NCBI GenBank assembly: GCA_037893225.1
Contig: JAZGUH010000261.1
Coordinates: 186,001-250,000 of the forward strand
From: Hippasteria phrygiana
Taxonomy: Eukaryota; Echinodermata; Asteroidea; Valvatida; Goniasteridae
Direction of reading: 5' to 3'
Length of the DNA: 64,000 bases
Positions 26,935 to 39,922 of the stretch are shown here, one piece after another (within the stretch, counting starts at the first letter, position 1; each line of letters begins with the position of its first letter). A program made the position numbers and the translations under genes. Below the pieces are notes generated by a model that ran no database searches, had not been told where the DNA came from, and worked only from the letters and a program-made list of their open reading frames with translations.

Positions 26935-27398
26935 TTGTGGAGAAAATTCAAACCTCGCAATGTTTATTTTCTTCCCGGCCACCATCTGTGTGCAGATTAC
27001 CTTTTATTTATTGCTCCATGCCTGTCAAATTCCCTGGGGTATGGACTTGCTTTACTCATTCATAATTGCATGAAATATCAACCAAATTCAGTAATTTTGA
27101 CATGTATGGATAGCTTAGATCTGGCGCTACATGTTGCAATTATCGGCGGCTTTTTAGAGTTAACACTTGTGGAGAAAATTCAAACCTCGCAATGTTTATT
27201 TTCTTCCCGGCCACCATCTGTGTGCAGGTTACCTTTTATTTATTGCTCCATGCCTGTCAAATTCCATGTGGTATGGACTTGCTTTACTCATTCATAATTG
27301 CATGAAATATCAACCAAATTCAGTAATTTTGACATGTATGGATAGCTTAGATCTGGCGCTACATGTTGCAATTATCGGCGGCTTCTTAGAGTTAACAC

Positions 27399-29253
27399 GT
27401 GTGGAGAAAATTCAAACCTCGCAATGTTTATTTTCTTCCCGGCCAACATCTGTGTGCAGATTACCTTTTATTTATTGCTCCATGCCTGTCAAATTCCCTG
27501 GGGTATGGACTTGCTTTACTCATTCATAATTGCATGAAATATCAACCAAATTCAGTAATTTTGACATGTATGGATAGCTTAGATCTGGCGCTACATGTTG
27601 CAATTATCGGCGGCTTCTTAGAGTTAAAACTTGTGGAGAAAATTAAAACCTCGCAATGTTTATTTTCTTTCCGGCCAACATCTGTGTGCATATTACCTTC
27701 TATTTATTGCTCCATGCCTGTCAAATTCCCTAGGGTATGACTTGCTTTACTCATTCATAATTGCATGAAATATCAACCAAATACAGTAATGTTGACATGT
27801 ATGGATAGCTTAGATCTGGCGCTACATGTTGGAATCATCGGCGGCTTCCTAGAGTTAAAACTTGTGGAGAAAATTCAAACCTCGCAATGTTTATTTTCTT
27901 TCCGGCCAACATCTGTGTACATGTTACCGTCTATTTATTGCTCCATGCATGTCAAATTCCCTGGGGTATGGACTTGCTTTACTCATTCATAATTGCATGA
28001 AATATCAACCAAATGCAGTAATTTTGACATGTATGGCTAGCTTAGATCTGGCGCTACATGTTGCAATTATCGGCGGCTTCTTAGAGTTAACACTTGTGGA
28101 GAAAATTCAAACCTCGCAATGTTTATTTTCTTCCCGGCCACCATCTGTGTGCAGATTACCTTTTATTTATTGCTCCATGCCTGTCAAATTCCCTGGGGTA
28201 TGGACTTGCTTTACTCATTCATAATTGCATGAAATATCAACCAAATTCAGTAATTTTGACATGTATGGATAGCTTAGATCTGACGCTACATGTTGCAATT
28301 ATCGGCGGCTTCTTAGAGTTAAAACTTGTGGAGAAAATTCAAACCTCGCAATGTTTATTTTCTTTCCGGCCAACATCTGTGTACATGTTACCGTCTATTT
28401 ATTGCTCCATGCCTGTCAAATTCCCTGGGGTATGGACTTGCTTTACTCATTCATAATTGCATGAAATATCAACCAAATTCAGTAATTTTGACATGTATGG
28501 ATAGCTTAGATCTGGCGCTACATGTTGCAATTATCGGCGGCTTCTTAGAGTTAACACTTGTGGAGAAAATTCAAACCTCGCAATGTTTATTTTCTTTCCG
28601 GCCACCCTCTGTGTGCATATTACCTTTTATTTATTGCTCCATGCCTGTCAAATTCCCTGGGGTATGGACTTGCTTTACTCATTCATAATTGCATGACATA
28701 TCAACCAAATTCAGTAATTTTGACATGTATGGATAGCTTAGATCTGGCGCTACATGTTGCAATTATCGGCGGCTTCTTAGAGTTAACACTTGTGGAGAAA
28801 ATTCAAACCTCGCAATGTTTATTTTCTTCCCGGCCACCATCTGTGTGCAGATTACCTTTTATTTATTGCTCCATGCATGTCAAATTCCCTGTGGTATGGA
28901 CTTGCTTTACTCATTCATAATTGCATGAAATATCAACCAAATTCAGTAATTTTGACATGTATGGATAGCTTAGATCTGGCGCTACATGTTGCAATTATCG
29001 GCGGCTTCTTAGAGTTAACACTTGTGGAGAAAATTCAAACCTCGCAATGTTTATTTTCTTCCCGGCCACCATCTGTGTGCAGATTACCTTTTATTTATTG
29101 CTCCATGCCTGTCAAATTCCATGTGGTATGGACTTGCTTTACTCATTCATAATTGCATGAAATATCAACCAAATTCAGTAATTTTGACATGTATGCATAG
29201 CTTAGATCTGGCGCTACATGTTGCAATTATCGGCGGCTTCTTAGAGTTAACAC
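27399..29253 (+). repeat. Transition block between domains III and IV
   Basis: Eight monomers: A G B D B2 CT DW DM. It begins like a domain III unit (A G B with ATGGCTAGC). Its D lacks the CCCAGCC change, and it then runs into B2 CT DW DM, the order typical of domain IV. The D at 28094 has the private change ATCTGACGC. The DW at 28790 uniquely combines CATGCATGTC with CCCTGTGG. Confidence 0.8.
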
Positions 29254-31109
29254 GTGTGGAGAAAATTCAAACCTCGCAATGTTTATTTTCTTCCCGGCCA
29301 ACATCTGTGTGCAGATTACCTTTTATTTATTGCTCCATGCCTGTCAAATTCCCTGGGGTATGGACTTGCTTTACTCATTCATAATTGCATGAAATATCAA
29401 CCAAATTCAGTAATTTTGACATGTATGGATAGCTTAGATCTGGCGCTACATGTTGCAATTATCGGCGGCTTCTTAGAGTTAAAACTTGTGGAGAAAATTA
29501 AAACCTCGCAATGTTTATTTTCTTTCCGGCCAACATCTGTGTACATGTTACCGTCTATTTATTGCTCCATGCATGTCAAATTCCCTGGGGTATGGACTTG
29601 CTTTACTCATTCATAATTGCATGAAATATCAACCAAATGCAGTAATTTTGACATGTATGTATAGCTTAGATCTGGCGCTACATGTTGCAATTATCGGCGG
29701 CTTCTTAGAGTTAACACTTGTGGAGAAAATTCAAACCTCGCAATGTTTATTTTCTTCCCGGCAACCATCTGTGTGCAGATTACCTTTTATTTATTGCTCC
29801 ATGCCTGTCAAATTCCCTGGGGTATGGACTTGCTTTACTCATTCATAATTGCATGAAATATCAACCAAATTCAGTAATTTTGACATGTATGGATAGCTTA
29901 GATCTGGCGCTACATGTTGCAATTATCGGCGGCTTCTTAGAGTTAAAACTTGTGGAGAAAATTCAAACCTCGCAATGTTTATTTTCTTTCCGGCCAACAT
30001 CTGTGTACATGTTACCGTCTATTTATTGCTCCATGCATGTCAAATTCCCTGGGGTATGGACTTGCTTTACTCATTCATAATTGCATGAAATATCAACCAA
30101 ATTCAGTAATTTTGACATGTATGGATAGCTTAGATCTGGCGCTACATGTTGCAATTATCGGCGGCTTCTTAGAGTTAACACTTGTGGAGAAAATTCAAAC
30201 CTCGCAATGTTTATTTTCTTCCCGGCCACCATCTGTGAGCAGATTACCTTTTATTTATTGCTCCATGCCTGTCAAATTCCCTGGGGTATGGACTTGCTTT
30301 ACTCATTCATAATTGCATGAAATATCAACCAAATTCAGTAATTTTGACATGTATGGATAGCTTAGAGCTGGCGCTACATGTTGCAATTATCGGCGGCTTC
30401 TTAGAGTTAAAACTTGTGGAGAAAATTCAAACCTCGCAATGTTTATTTTCTTCCCGGCCACCATCTGTGTGCAGATTACCTTTTATTTATTGCTCCATGC
30501 CTGTCAAATTCCCTGTGGTATGGACTTGCTTTACTCATTCATAACTGCATGAAATATCAACCAAATTCAGTAATTTTGACATGTATGGATAGCTTAGATC
30601 TGGCGCTACATGTTGCAATTATCGGCGGCTTCTTAGAGTTAACACTTGTGGAGAAAATTCAAACCTCGCAATGTTTATTTTCTTCCCGGCCACCATCTGT
30701 GTGCAGATTACCTTTTATTTATTGCTCCATGCCTGTCAAATTCCCTGGGGTATGGACTTGCTTTACTCATTCATAATTGCATGAAATATCAACCAAATTC
30801 AGTAATTTTGACATGTATGGATAGCTTAGATCTGGCGCTACATGTTGCAATTATCGGCGGCTTCTTAGAGTTAAAACTTGTGGAGAAAATTCAAACCTCG
30901 CAATGTTTATTTTCTTTCCGGCCAACATCTGTGTACATGTTACCGTCTATTTATTGCTCCATGCCTGTCAAATTCCCTGGGGTATGGACTTGCTTTACTC
31001 ATTCATAATTGCATGAAATATCAACCAAATTCAGTAATTTTGACATGTATGGATAGCTTAGATCTGGCGCTACATGTTGCAATTATCGGCGGCTTCTTAG
31101 AGTTAACAC

Positions 31110-32501
31110 TTGTGGAGAAAATTCAAACCTCGCAATGTTTATTTTCTTTCCGGCCACCCTCTGTGTGCATATTACCTTTTATTTATTGCTCCATGCCTGT
31201 CAAATTCCCTGGGGTATGGACTTGCTTTACTCATTCATAATTGCATGACATATCAACCAAATTCAGTAATTTTGACATGTATGGATAGCTTAGATCTGGC
31301 GCTACATGTTGCAATTATCGGCGGCTTCTTAGAGTTAACACTTGTGGAGAAAATTCAAACCTCGCAATGTTTATTTTCTTCCCGGCCACCATCTGTGTGC
31401 AGATTACCTTTTATTTATTGCTCCATGCCTGTCAAATTCCCTGTGGTATGGACTTGCTTTACTCATTCATAATTGCATGAAATATCAACCAAATTCAGTA
31501 ATTTTGACATGTATGGATAGCTTAGATCTGGCGCTACATGTTGCAATTATCGGCGGCTTCTTAGAGTTAACACTTGTGGAGAAAATTCAAACCTCGCAAT
31601 GTTTATTTTCTTCCCGGCCACCATCTGTGTGCAGATTACCTTTTATGTATTGCTCCATGCCTGTCAAATTCCATGTGGTATGGACTTGCTTTACTCATTC
31701 ATAATTGCATGAAATATCAACCAAATTCAGTAATTTTGACATGTATGCATAGCTTAGATCTGGCGCTACATGTTGCAATTATCGGCGGCTTCTTAGAGTT
31801 AACACGTGTGGAGAAAATTCAAACCTCGCAATGTTTATTTTCTTTCCGGCCACCCTCTGTGTGCATATTACCTTTTATTTATTGCTCCATGCCTGTCAAA
31901 TTCCCTGGGGTATGGACTTGCTTTACTCATTCATAATTGCATGACATATCAACCAAATTCAGTAATTTTGACATGTATGGATAGCTTAGATCTGGCGCTA
32001 CATGTTGCAATTATCGGCGGCTTCTTAGAGTTAACACTTGTGGAGAAAATTCAAACCTCGCAATGTTTATTTTCTTCCCGGCCACCATCTGTGTGCAGAT
32101 TACCTTTTATTTATTGCTCCATGCCTGTCAAATTCCCTGTGGTATGGACTTGCTTTACTCATTCATAATTGCATGAAATATCAACCAAATTCAGTAATTT
32201 TGACATGTATGGATAGCTTAGATCTGGCGCTACATGTTGCAATTATCGGCGGCTTCTTAGAGTTAACACTTGTGGAGAAAATTCAAACCTCGCAATGTTT
32301 ATTTTCTTCCCGGCCACCATCTGTGTGCAGATTACCTTTTATGTATTGCTCCATGCCTGTCAAATTCCATGTGGTATGGACTTGCTTTACTCATTCATAA
32401 TTGCATGAAATATCAACCAAATTCAGTAATTTTGACATGTATGCATAGCTTAGATCTGGCGCTACATGTTGCAATTATCGGCGGCTTCTTAGAGTTAACA
32501 C
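31110..32501 (+). repeat. Trimer CT-DW-DM, 2 copies (696 bp each)
   Basis: Copies start at 31110 and 31806, both with the TTTTATGTATTGC change in DM. The same trimer pair recurs at 37604-38995 and 45489-46880, so it was already duplicated before the long units were copied. Confidence 0.88.
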
Positions 32502-32733
32502 GTGTGGAGAAAATTCAAACCTCGCAATGTTTATTTTCTTCCCGGCCAACATCTGTGTGCAGATTACCTTTTATTTATTGCTCCATGCCTGTCAAATTCC
32601 CTGGGGTATGGACTTGCTTTACTCATTCATAATTGCATGAAATATCAACCAAATTCAGTAATTTTGACATGTATGGATAGCTTAGATCTGGCGCTACATG
32701 TTGCAATTATCGGCGGCTTCTTAGAGTTAAAAC

Positions 32734-34821
32734 TTGTGGAGAAAATTCAAACCTCGCAATGTTTATTTTCTTTCCGGCCAACATCTGTGTACATGTTACC
32801 GTCTATTTATTGCTCCATGCATGTCAAATTCCCTGGGGTATGGACTTGCTTTACTCATTCATAATTGCATGAAATATCAACCAAATGCAGTAATTTTGAC
32901 ATGTATGTATAGCTTAGATCTGGCGCTACATGTTGCAATTATCGGCGGCTTCTTAGAGTTAACACTTGTGGAGAAAATTCAAACCTCGCAATGTTTATTT
33001 TCTTCCCGGCCACCCTCTGTGTGCATATTACCTTTTATTTATTGCTCCATGCCTGTCAAATTCCCTGGGGTATGGACTTGCTTTACTCATTCATAATTGC
33101 ATGAAATATCAACCAAATTCAGTAATTTTGACATGTATGGATAGCTTAGATCTGGCGCTACATGTTGCAATTATCGGCGGCTTCTTAGAGTTAACACTTG
33201 TGGAGAAAATTCAAACCTCGCAATGTTTATTTTCTTCCCGGCCACCATCTGTGTGCAGGTTACCTTTTATTTATTGCTCCATGCCTGTCAAATTCCATGT
33301 GGTATGGACTTGCTTTACTCATTCATAATTGCATGAAATATCAACCAAATTCAGTAATTTTGACATGTATGGATAGCTTAGATCTGGCGCTACATGTTGC
33401 AATTATCGGCGGCTTCTTAGAGTTAACACGTGTTGAGAAAATTCAAACCTCGCAATGTTTATTTTCTTCCCGGCCAACATCTGTGTGCAGATTACCTTTT
33501 ATTTATTGCTCCATGCCTGTCAAATTCCCTGGGGTATGGACTTGCTTTACTCATTCATAATTGCATGAAATATCAACCAAATTCAGTAATTTTGACATGT
33601 ATGGATAGCTTAGATCTGGCGCTACATGTTGCAATTATCGGCGGCTTCTTAGAGTTAAAACTTGTGGAGAAAATTCAAACCTCGCAATGTTTATTTTCTT
33701 TCCGGCCAACATCTGTGTACATGTTACCGTCTATTTATTGCTCCATGCATGTCAAATTCCCTGGGGTATGGACTTGCTTTACTCATTCATAATTGCATGA
33801 AATATCAACCAAATGCAGTAATTTTGACATGTATGTATAGCTTAGATCTGGCGCTACATGTTGCAATTATCGGCGGCTTCTTAGAGTTAACACTTGTGGA
33901 GAAAATTCAAACCTCGCAATGTTTATTTTCTTCCCGGCCACCCTCTGTGTGCATATTACCTTTTATTTATTGCTCCATGCCTGTCAAATTCCCTGGGGTA
34001 TGGACTTGCTTTACTCATTCATAATTGCATGAAATATCAACCAAATTCAGTAATTTTGACATGTATGGATAGCTTAGATCTGGCGCTACATGTTGCAATT
34101 ATCGGCGGCTTCTTAGAGTTAACACTTGTGGAGAAAATTCAAACCTCGCAATGTTTATTTTCTTCCCGGCCACCATCTGTGTGCAGATTACCTTTTATTT
34201 ATTGCTCCATGCCTGTCAAATTCCCTGGGGTATGGACTTGCTTTACTCATTCATAATTGCATGAAATATCAACCAAATTCAGTAATTTTGACATGTATGG
34301 ATAGCTTAGATCTGGCGCTACATGTTGCAATTATCGGCGGCTTCTTAGAGTTAACACTTGTGGAGAAAATTCAAACCTCGCAATGTTTATTTTCTTCCCG
34401 GCCACCATCTGTGTGCAGGTTACCTTTTATTTATTGCTCCATGCCTGTCAAATTCCATGTGGTATGGACTTGCTTTACTCATTCATAATTGCATGAAATA
34501 TCAACCAAATTCAGTAATTTTGACATGTATGGATAGCTTAGATCTGGCGCTACATGTTGCAATTATCGGCGGCTTCTTAGAGTTAACACGTGTTGAGAAA
34601 ATTCAAACCTCGCAATGTTTATTTTCTTCCCGGCCAACATCTGTGTGCAGATTACCTTTTATTTATTGCTCCATGCCTGTCAAATTCCCTGGGGTATGGA
34701 CTTGCTTTACTCATTCATAATTGCATGAAATATCAACCAAATTCAGTAATTTTGACATGTATGGATAGCTTAGATCTGGCGCTACATGTTGCAATTATCG
34801 GCGGCTTCTTAGAGTTAAAAC
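32734..34821 (+). repeat. Imperfect duplication B-P-E-A / B-P-D-E-A
   Basis: A 928-bp block (32734-33661) and an 1160-bp block (33662-34821) share the rare P monomer (C40 with CCACCCTC) and the TTG-extended palindrome in A. They differ by one D monomer. Unit 3 contains only the longer version (47113-48272). Confidence 0.85.
34585..34594. other. 10-bp palindrome AACACGTGTT
   Basis: Perfect palindrome centred on CACGTG, made by a TGTTGAG variant next to the ACACGTG linker. The same 10-mer occurs at 33425-33434 and 48036-48045. CACGTG is the core of E-box/G-box elements recognised by bHLH or bZIP factors. Any function here is inference. Confidence 0.6.
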
Positions 34822-35052
34822 TTGTGGAGAAAATTAAAACCTCGCAATGTTTATTTTCTTTCCGGCCAACATCTGTGTGCATATTACCTTCTATTTATTG
34901 CTCCATGCCTGTCAAATTCCCTAGGGTATGTCTTGCTTTACTCATTCATAATTGCATGAAATATCAACCAAATACAGTAATGTTGACATGTATGGATAGC
35001 TTAGATCTGGCGCTACATGTTGGAATCATCGGCGGCTTCCTAGAGTTAAAAC

Positions 35053-35979
35053 TTGTGGAGAAAATTCAAACCTCGCAATGTTTATTTTCTTTCCGGCCAA
35101 CATCTGTGTACATGTTACCGTCTATTTATTGCTCCATGCATGTCAAATTCCCTGGGGTATGGACTTGCTTTACTCATTCATAATTGCATGAAATATCAAC
35201 CAAATGCAGTAATGTTGACATGTATGGCTAGCTTAGATCTGGCGCTACATGTTGCAATTATCGGCGGCTTCTTAGAGTTAACACTTGTGGAGAAAATTCA
35301 AACCTCGCAATGTGTATTTTCTTTCCGGCCACCATCTGTGTGCATATTACCTTTTATTTATTGCTCCATGCCCGTCAAATTCCCTGGGGTATGGACTTGC
35401 TTTACTCATTCATAATTGCATGAAATATCAACCAAATGCAGTAATTTTGACATGTATGGATAGCTTAGATCTGGCGCTACATGTTGGAATCATCGGCGGC
35501 TTCCCAGAGTTAAAACTTGTGGAGAAAATTCAAACCTCGCAATGTTTATTTTCTTTCCGGCCAACATCTGTGTGCATATTACCTTCTATTTATTGCTCCA
35601 TGCCTGTCAAATTCCCTGGGGTATGACTTGCTTTACTCATTCATGATTGCATGAAATATCAACCAAATTCAGTAATTTTTACATGTATGGATAGCTTAGA
35701 TCTGGCGCTACATGTTGCAATTATCGGCGGCTTCTTAGAGTTAACACTTGTGGAGAAAATTCAAACCTCGCAATGTTTATTTTCTTTCCGGCCACCATCT
35801 GTGTGCATATTACCTTCTATTTATTGCTCCATGCCTGTCAAATTCCATGTGGTATGGACTTGCTTTACTCATTCATAATTGCATGAAATATCAACCAAAT
35901 TCAGTAATTTTGACATGTATGCATAGCTTAGATCTGGCGCTACATGTTGCAATTATCGGCGGCTTCTTAGAGTTAACAC
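35053..35979 (+). repeat. Signature tail B-H-G-H, copy 1 (927 bp)
   Basis: B has ATGGCTAGC. H at 35285 has CAATGTGTATTTTC and CATGCCCGTC. The 231-bp G at 35517 is preceded by CTTCCCAGAG and contains TTCATGATTGC and TAATTTTTACATG. H at 35748 ends in CCATGTGG and GTATGCATAG. This is the first appearance of H, the class that dominates domain V. Confidence 0.88.
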
Positions 35980-37603
35980 GTGTGGAGAAAATTCAAACCT
36001 CGCAATGTTTATTTTCTTCCCGGCCAACATCTGTGTGCAGATTACCTTTTATTTATTGCTCCATGCCTGTCAAATTCCCTGGGGTATGGACTTGCTTTAC
36101 TCATTCATAATTGCATGAAATATCAACCAAATTCAGTAATTTTGACATGTATGGATAGCTTAGATCTGGCGCTACATGTTGCAATTATCGGCGGCTTCTT
36201 AGAGTTAAAACTTGTGGAGAAAATTAAAACCTCGCAATGTTTATTTTCTTTCCGGCCAACATCTGTGTACATGTTACCGTCTATTTATTGCTCCATGCAT
36301 GTCAAATTCCCTGGGGTATGGACTTGCTTTACTCATTCATAATTGCATGAAATATCAACCAAATGCAGTAATTTTGACATGTATGTATAGCTTAGATCTG
36401 GCGCTACATGTTGCAATTATCGGCGGCTTCTTAGAGTTAACACTTGTGGAGAAAATTCAAACCTCGCAATGTTTATTTTCTTCCCGGCAACCATCTGTGT
36501 GCAGATTACCTTTTATTTATTGCTCCATGCCTGTCAAATTCCCTGGGGTATGGACTTGCTTTACTCATTCATAATTGCATGAAATATCAACCAAATTCAG
36601 TAATTTTGACATGTATGGATAGCTTAGATCTGGCGCTACATGTTGCAATTATCGGCGGCTTCTTAGAGTTCAAACTTGTGGAGAAAATTCAAACCTCGCA
36701 ATGTTTATTTTCTTTCCGGCCAACATCTGTGTACATGTTACCGTCTATTTATTGCTCCATGCATGTCAAATTCCCTGGGGTATGGACTTGCTTTACTCAT
36801 TCATAATTGCATGAAATATCAACCAAATTCAGTAATTTTGACATGTATGGATAGCTTAGATCTGGCGCTACATGTTGCAATTATCGGCGGCTTCTTAGAG
36901 TTAACACTTGTGGAGAAAATTCAAACCTCGCAATGTTTATTTTCTTCCCGGCCACCATCTGTGAGCAGATTACCTTTTATTTATTGCTCCATGCCTGTCA
37001 AATTCCCTGGGGTATGGACTTGCTTTACTCATTCATAATTGCATGAAATATCAACCAAATTCAGTAATTTTGACATGTATGGATAGCTTAGAGCTGGCGC
37101 TACATGTTGCAATTATCGGCGGCTTCTTAGAGTTAAAACTTGTGGAGAAAATTCAAACCTCGCAATGTTTATTTTCTTCCCGGCCACCATCTGTGTGCAG
37201 ATTACCTTTTATTTATTGCTCCATGCCTGTCAAATTCCCTGTGGTATGGACTTGCTTTACTCATTCATAATTGCATGAAATATCAACCAAATTCAGTAAT
37301 TTTGACATGTATGGATAGCTTAGATCTGGCGCTACATGTTGCAATTATCGGCGGCTTCTTAGAGTTAACACTTGTGGAGAAAATTCAAACCTCGCAATGT
37401 TTATTTTCTTCCCGGCCACCATCTGTGTGCAGATTACCTTTTATTTATTGCTCCATGCCTGTCAAATTCCCTGGGGTATGGACTTGCTTTACTCATTCAT
37501 AATTGCATGAAATATCAACCAAATTCAGTAATTTTGACATGTATGGATAGCTTAGATCTGGCGCTACATGTTGCAATTATCGGCGGCTTCTTAGAGTTAA
37601 AAC

Positions 37604-38995
37604 TTGTGGAGAAAATTCAAACCTCGCAATGTTTATTTTCTTTCCGGCCACCCTCTGTGTGCATATTACCTTTTATTTATTGCTCCATGCCTGTCAAATT
37701 CCCTGGGGTATGGACTTGCTTTACTCATTCATAATTGCATGACATATCAACCAAATTCAGTAATTTTGACATGTATGGATAGCTTAGATCTGGCGCTACA
37801 TGTTGCAATTATCGGCGGCTTCTTAGAGTTAACACTTGTGGAGAAAATTCAAACCTCGCAATGTTTATTTTCTTCCCGGCCACCATCTGTGTGCAGATTA
37901 CCTTTTATTTATTGCTCCATGCCTGTCAAATTCCCTGTGGTATGGACTTGCTTTACTCATTCATAATTGCATGAAATATCAACCAAATTCAGTAATTTTG
38001 ACATGTATGGATAGCTTAGATCTGGCGCTACATGTTGCAATTATCGGCGGCTTCTTAGAGTTAACACTTGTGGAGAAAATTCAAACCTCGCAATGTTTAT
38101 TTTCTTCCCGGCCACCATCTGTGTGCAGATTACCTTTTATGTATTGCTCCATGCCTGTCAAATTCCATGTGGTATGGACTTGCTTTACTCATTCATAATT
38201 GCATGAAATATCAACCAAATTCAGTAATTTTGACATGTATGCATAGCTTAGATCTGGCGCTACATGTTGCAATTATCGGCGGCTTCTTAGAGTTAACACG
38301 TGTGGAGAAAATTCAAACCTCGCAATGTTTATTTTCTTTCCGGCCACCCTCTGTGTGCATATTACCTTTTATTGATTGCTCCATGCCTGTCAAATTCCCT
38401 GGGGTATGGACTTGCTTTACTCATTCATAATTGCATGACATATCAACCAAATTCAGTAATTTTGACATGTATGGATAGCTTAGATCTGGCGCTACATGTT
38501 GCAATTATCGGCGGCTTCTTAGAGTTAACACTTGTGGAGAAAATTCAAACCTCGCAATGTTTATTTTCTTCCCGGCCACCATCTGTGTGCAGATTACCTT
38601 TTATTTATTGCTCCATGCCTGTCAAATTCCCTGTGGTATGGACTTGCTTTACTCATTCATAATTGCATGAAATATCAACCAAATTCAGTAATTTTGACAT
38701 GTATGGATAGCTTAGATCTGGCGCTACATGTTGCAATTATCGGCGGCTTCTTAGAGTTAACACTTGTGGAGAAAATTCAAACCTCGCAATGTTTATTTTC
38801 TTCCCGGCCACCATCTGTGTGCAGATTACCTTTTATGTATTGCTCCATGCCTGTCAAATTCCATGTGGTATGGACTTGCTTTACTCATTCATAATTGCAT
38901 GAAATATCAACCAAATTCAGTAATTTTGACATGTATGTATAGGTTAGATCTGGCGCTACATGTTGCAATTATCGGCGGCTTCTTAGAGTTAAAAC
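37604..38995 (+). repeat. Trimer CT-DW-DM, 2 copies
   Basis: Equivalent to 31110-32501. The first CT is entered from a TTAAAACTT linker, which normally precedes B2, marking the deletion joint. The second CT has a private TTTATTGATTGC near 38371. Confidence 0.86.
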
Positions 38996-39922
38996 TTGTG
39001 GAGAAAATTCAAACCTCGCAATATTTACTTTCTTCCCGGCCACCATCTGTGTACACGTTACCGTCTATTTATTGCTCCATGCCTGTCAAATTCCCTGGGG
39101 TATGGACTTGCTTTACTCATTCATAATTGCATGAAATATCAACCAAATTCAGTAATTTTGACATGTATGGATAGCTTAGATCTGGCGCTACATGTTGCAA
39201 TTATCGGCGGCTTCTTAGAGTTAAAACTTGTGGAGAAAATTCAAACCTCGCAATGTTTACTTTCTTTCCGGCCAACATCTGTGTACATGTTACCGTCTAT
39301 TTATTGCTCCATGCATGTCAAATTCCCTGGTGTATGGACTTGCTTTACTCATTTATAATTGCATGAAATATCAACCAAATTCAGTAATTTTGACATGTAT
39401 GGATAGCTTAGATCTGGCGCTACATGTTGCAATTATCGGCGGCTTCTTAGAGTTAAAACTTGTGGAGAAAATTAAAACCTCGCAATGTTTATTTTCTTTC
39501 CGGCCAACATCTGTGTGCATATTACGTTCTATTTATTGCTCCATGCCTGTCAAATTCCCTAGGGTATGTCTTGCTTTACTCATTCATAATTGCATGAAAT
39601 ATCAACCAAATACAGTAATGTTGACATGTATGGATAGCTTAGATCTGGCGCTACATGTTGGAATCATCGGCGGCTTCCTAGAGTTAAAACTTGTGGAGAA
39701 AATTCAAACCTCGCAATGTTTATTTTCTTTCCGGCCAACATCTGTGTACATGTTACCGTCTATTTATTGCTCCATGCATGTCAAATTCCCTGGGGTATGG
39801 ACTTGCTTTACTCATTCATAATTGCATGAAATATCAACCAAATTCAGTAATTTTGACATGTATGGATAGCTTAGATCTGGCGCTACATGTTGCAATTATC
39901 GGCGGCTTCTTAGAGTTAACAC
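38300..39922 (+). repeat. 1623-bp 7-mer CT-DW-DM-K-S-G-B, copy 1
   Basis: K (38996) has CAATATTTAC and GTACACGTTACC, S (39228) has TGTTTACTTTC with CCTGGTGTATGG and CATTTATAATT, and the G at 39460 is 231 bp. In this copy K carries C40 and GCCACCAT (D-like), whereas K in copy 2 carries T40 and GCCAACAT (B-like). One of the two was probably partly converted. Confidence 0.86.

Larger units (their letters stand above)
15802..27398 (+). repeat. Domain III: large HOR with variable-number trimer
   Basis: Fifty monomers: A G (B DPS B2)x2, D E A B C D E, D E A B C D E; A G (B DPS B2)x3, D E A B C D E; A G (B DPS B2)x2, D E. The large units run 15802-20904 (5103 bp), 20905-25079 (4175 bp) and 25080-27398 (2319 bp, incomplete). 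Class E monomers in this domain are usually preceded by CTTTTTAGAG, a marker that also occurs before the E at 14178 and 15570 but not before the E monomers of domain IV. Each large unit begins with the 231-bp G (16034, 21137, 25312). Confidence 0.88.
29254..35979 (+). repeat. Domain IV long HOR, unit 1 (29-mer, 6726 bp)
   Basis: Order A B DN B D* DW D B2 CT DW DM CT DW DM A B P E A B P D E A G B H G H. The DM monomers here carry TTTTATGTATTGC in place of TTTTATTTATTGC. The A monomers at 33430 and 34590 have a G to T change just after the linker that extends the palindrome to AACACGTGTT. The last four monomers (35053-35979) are the signature tail repeated in units 2 and 3. Confidence 0.87.
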
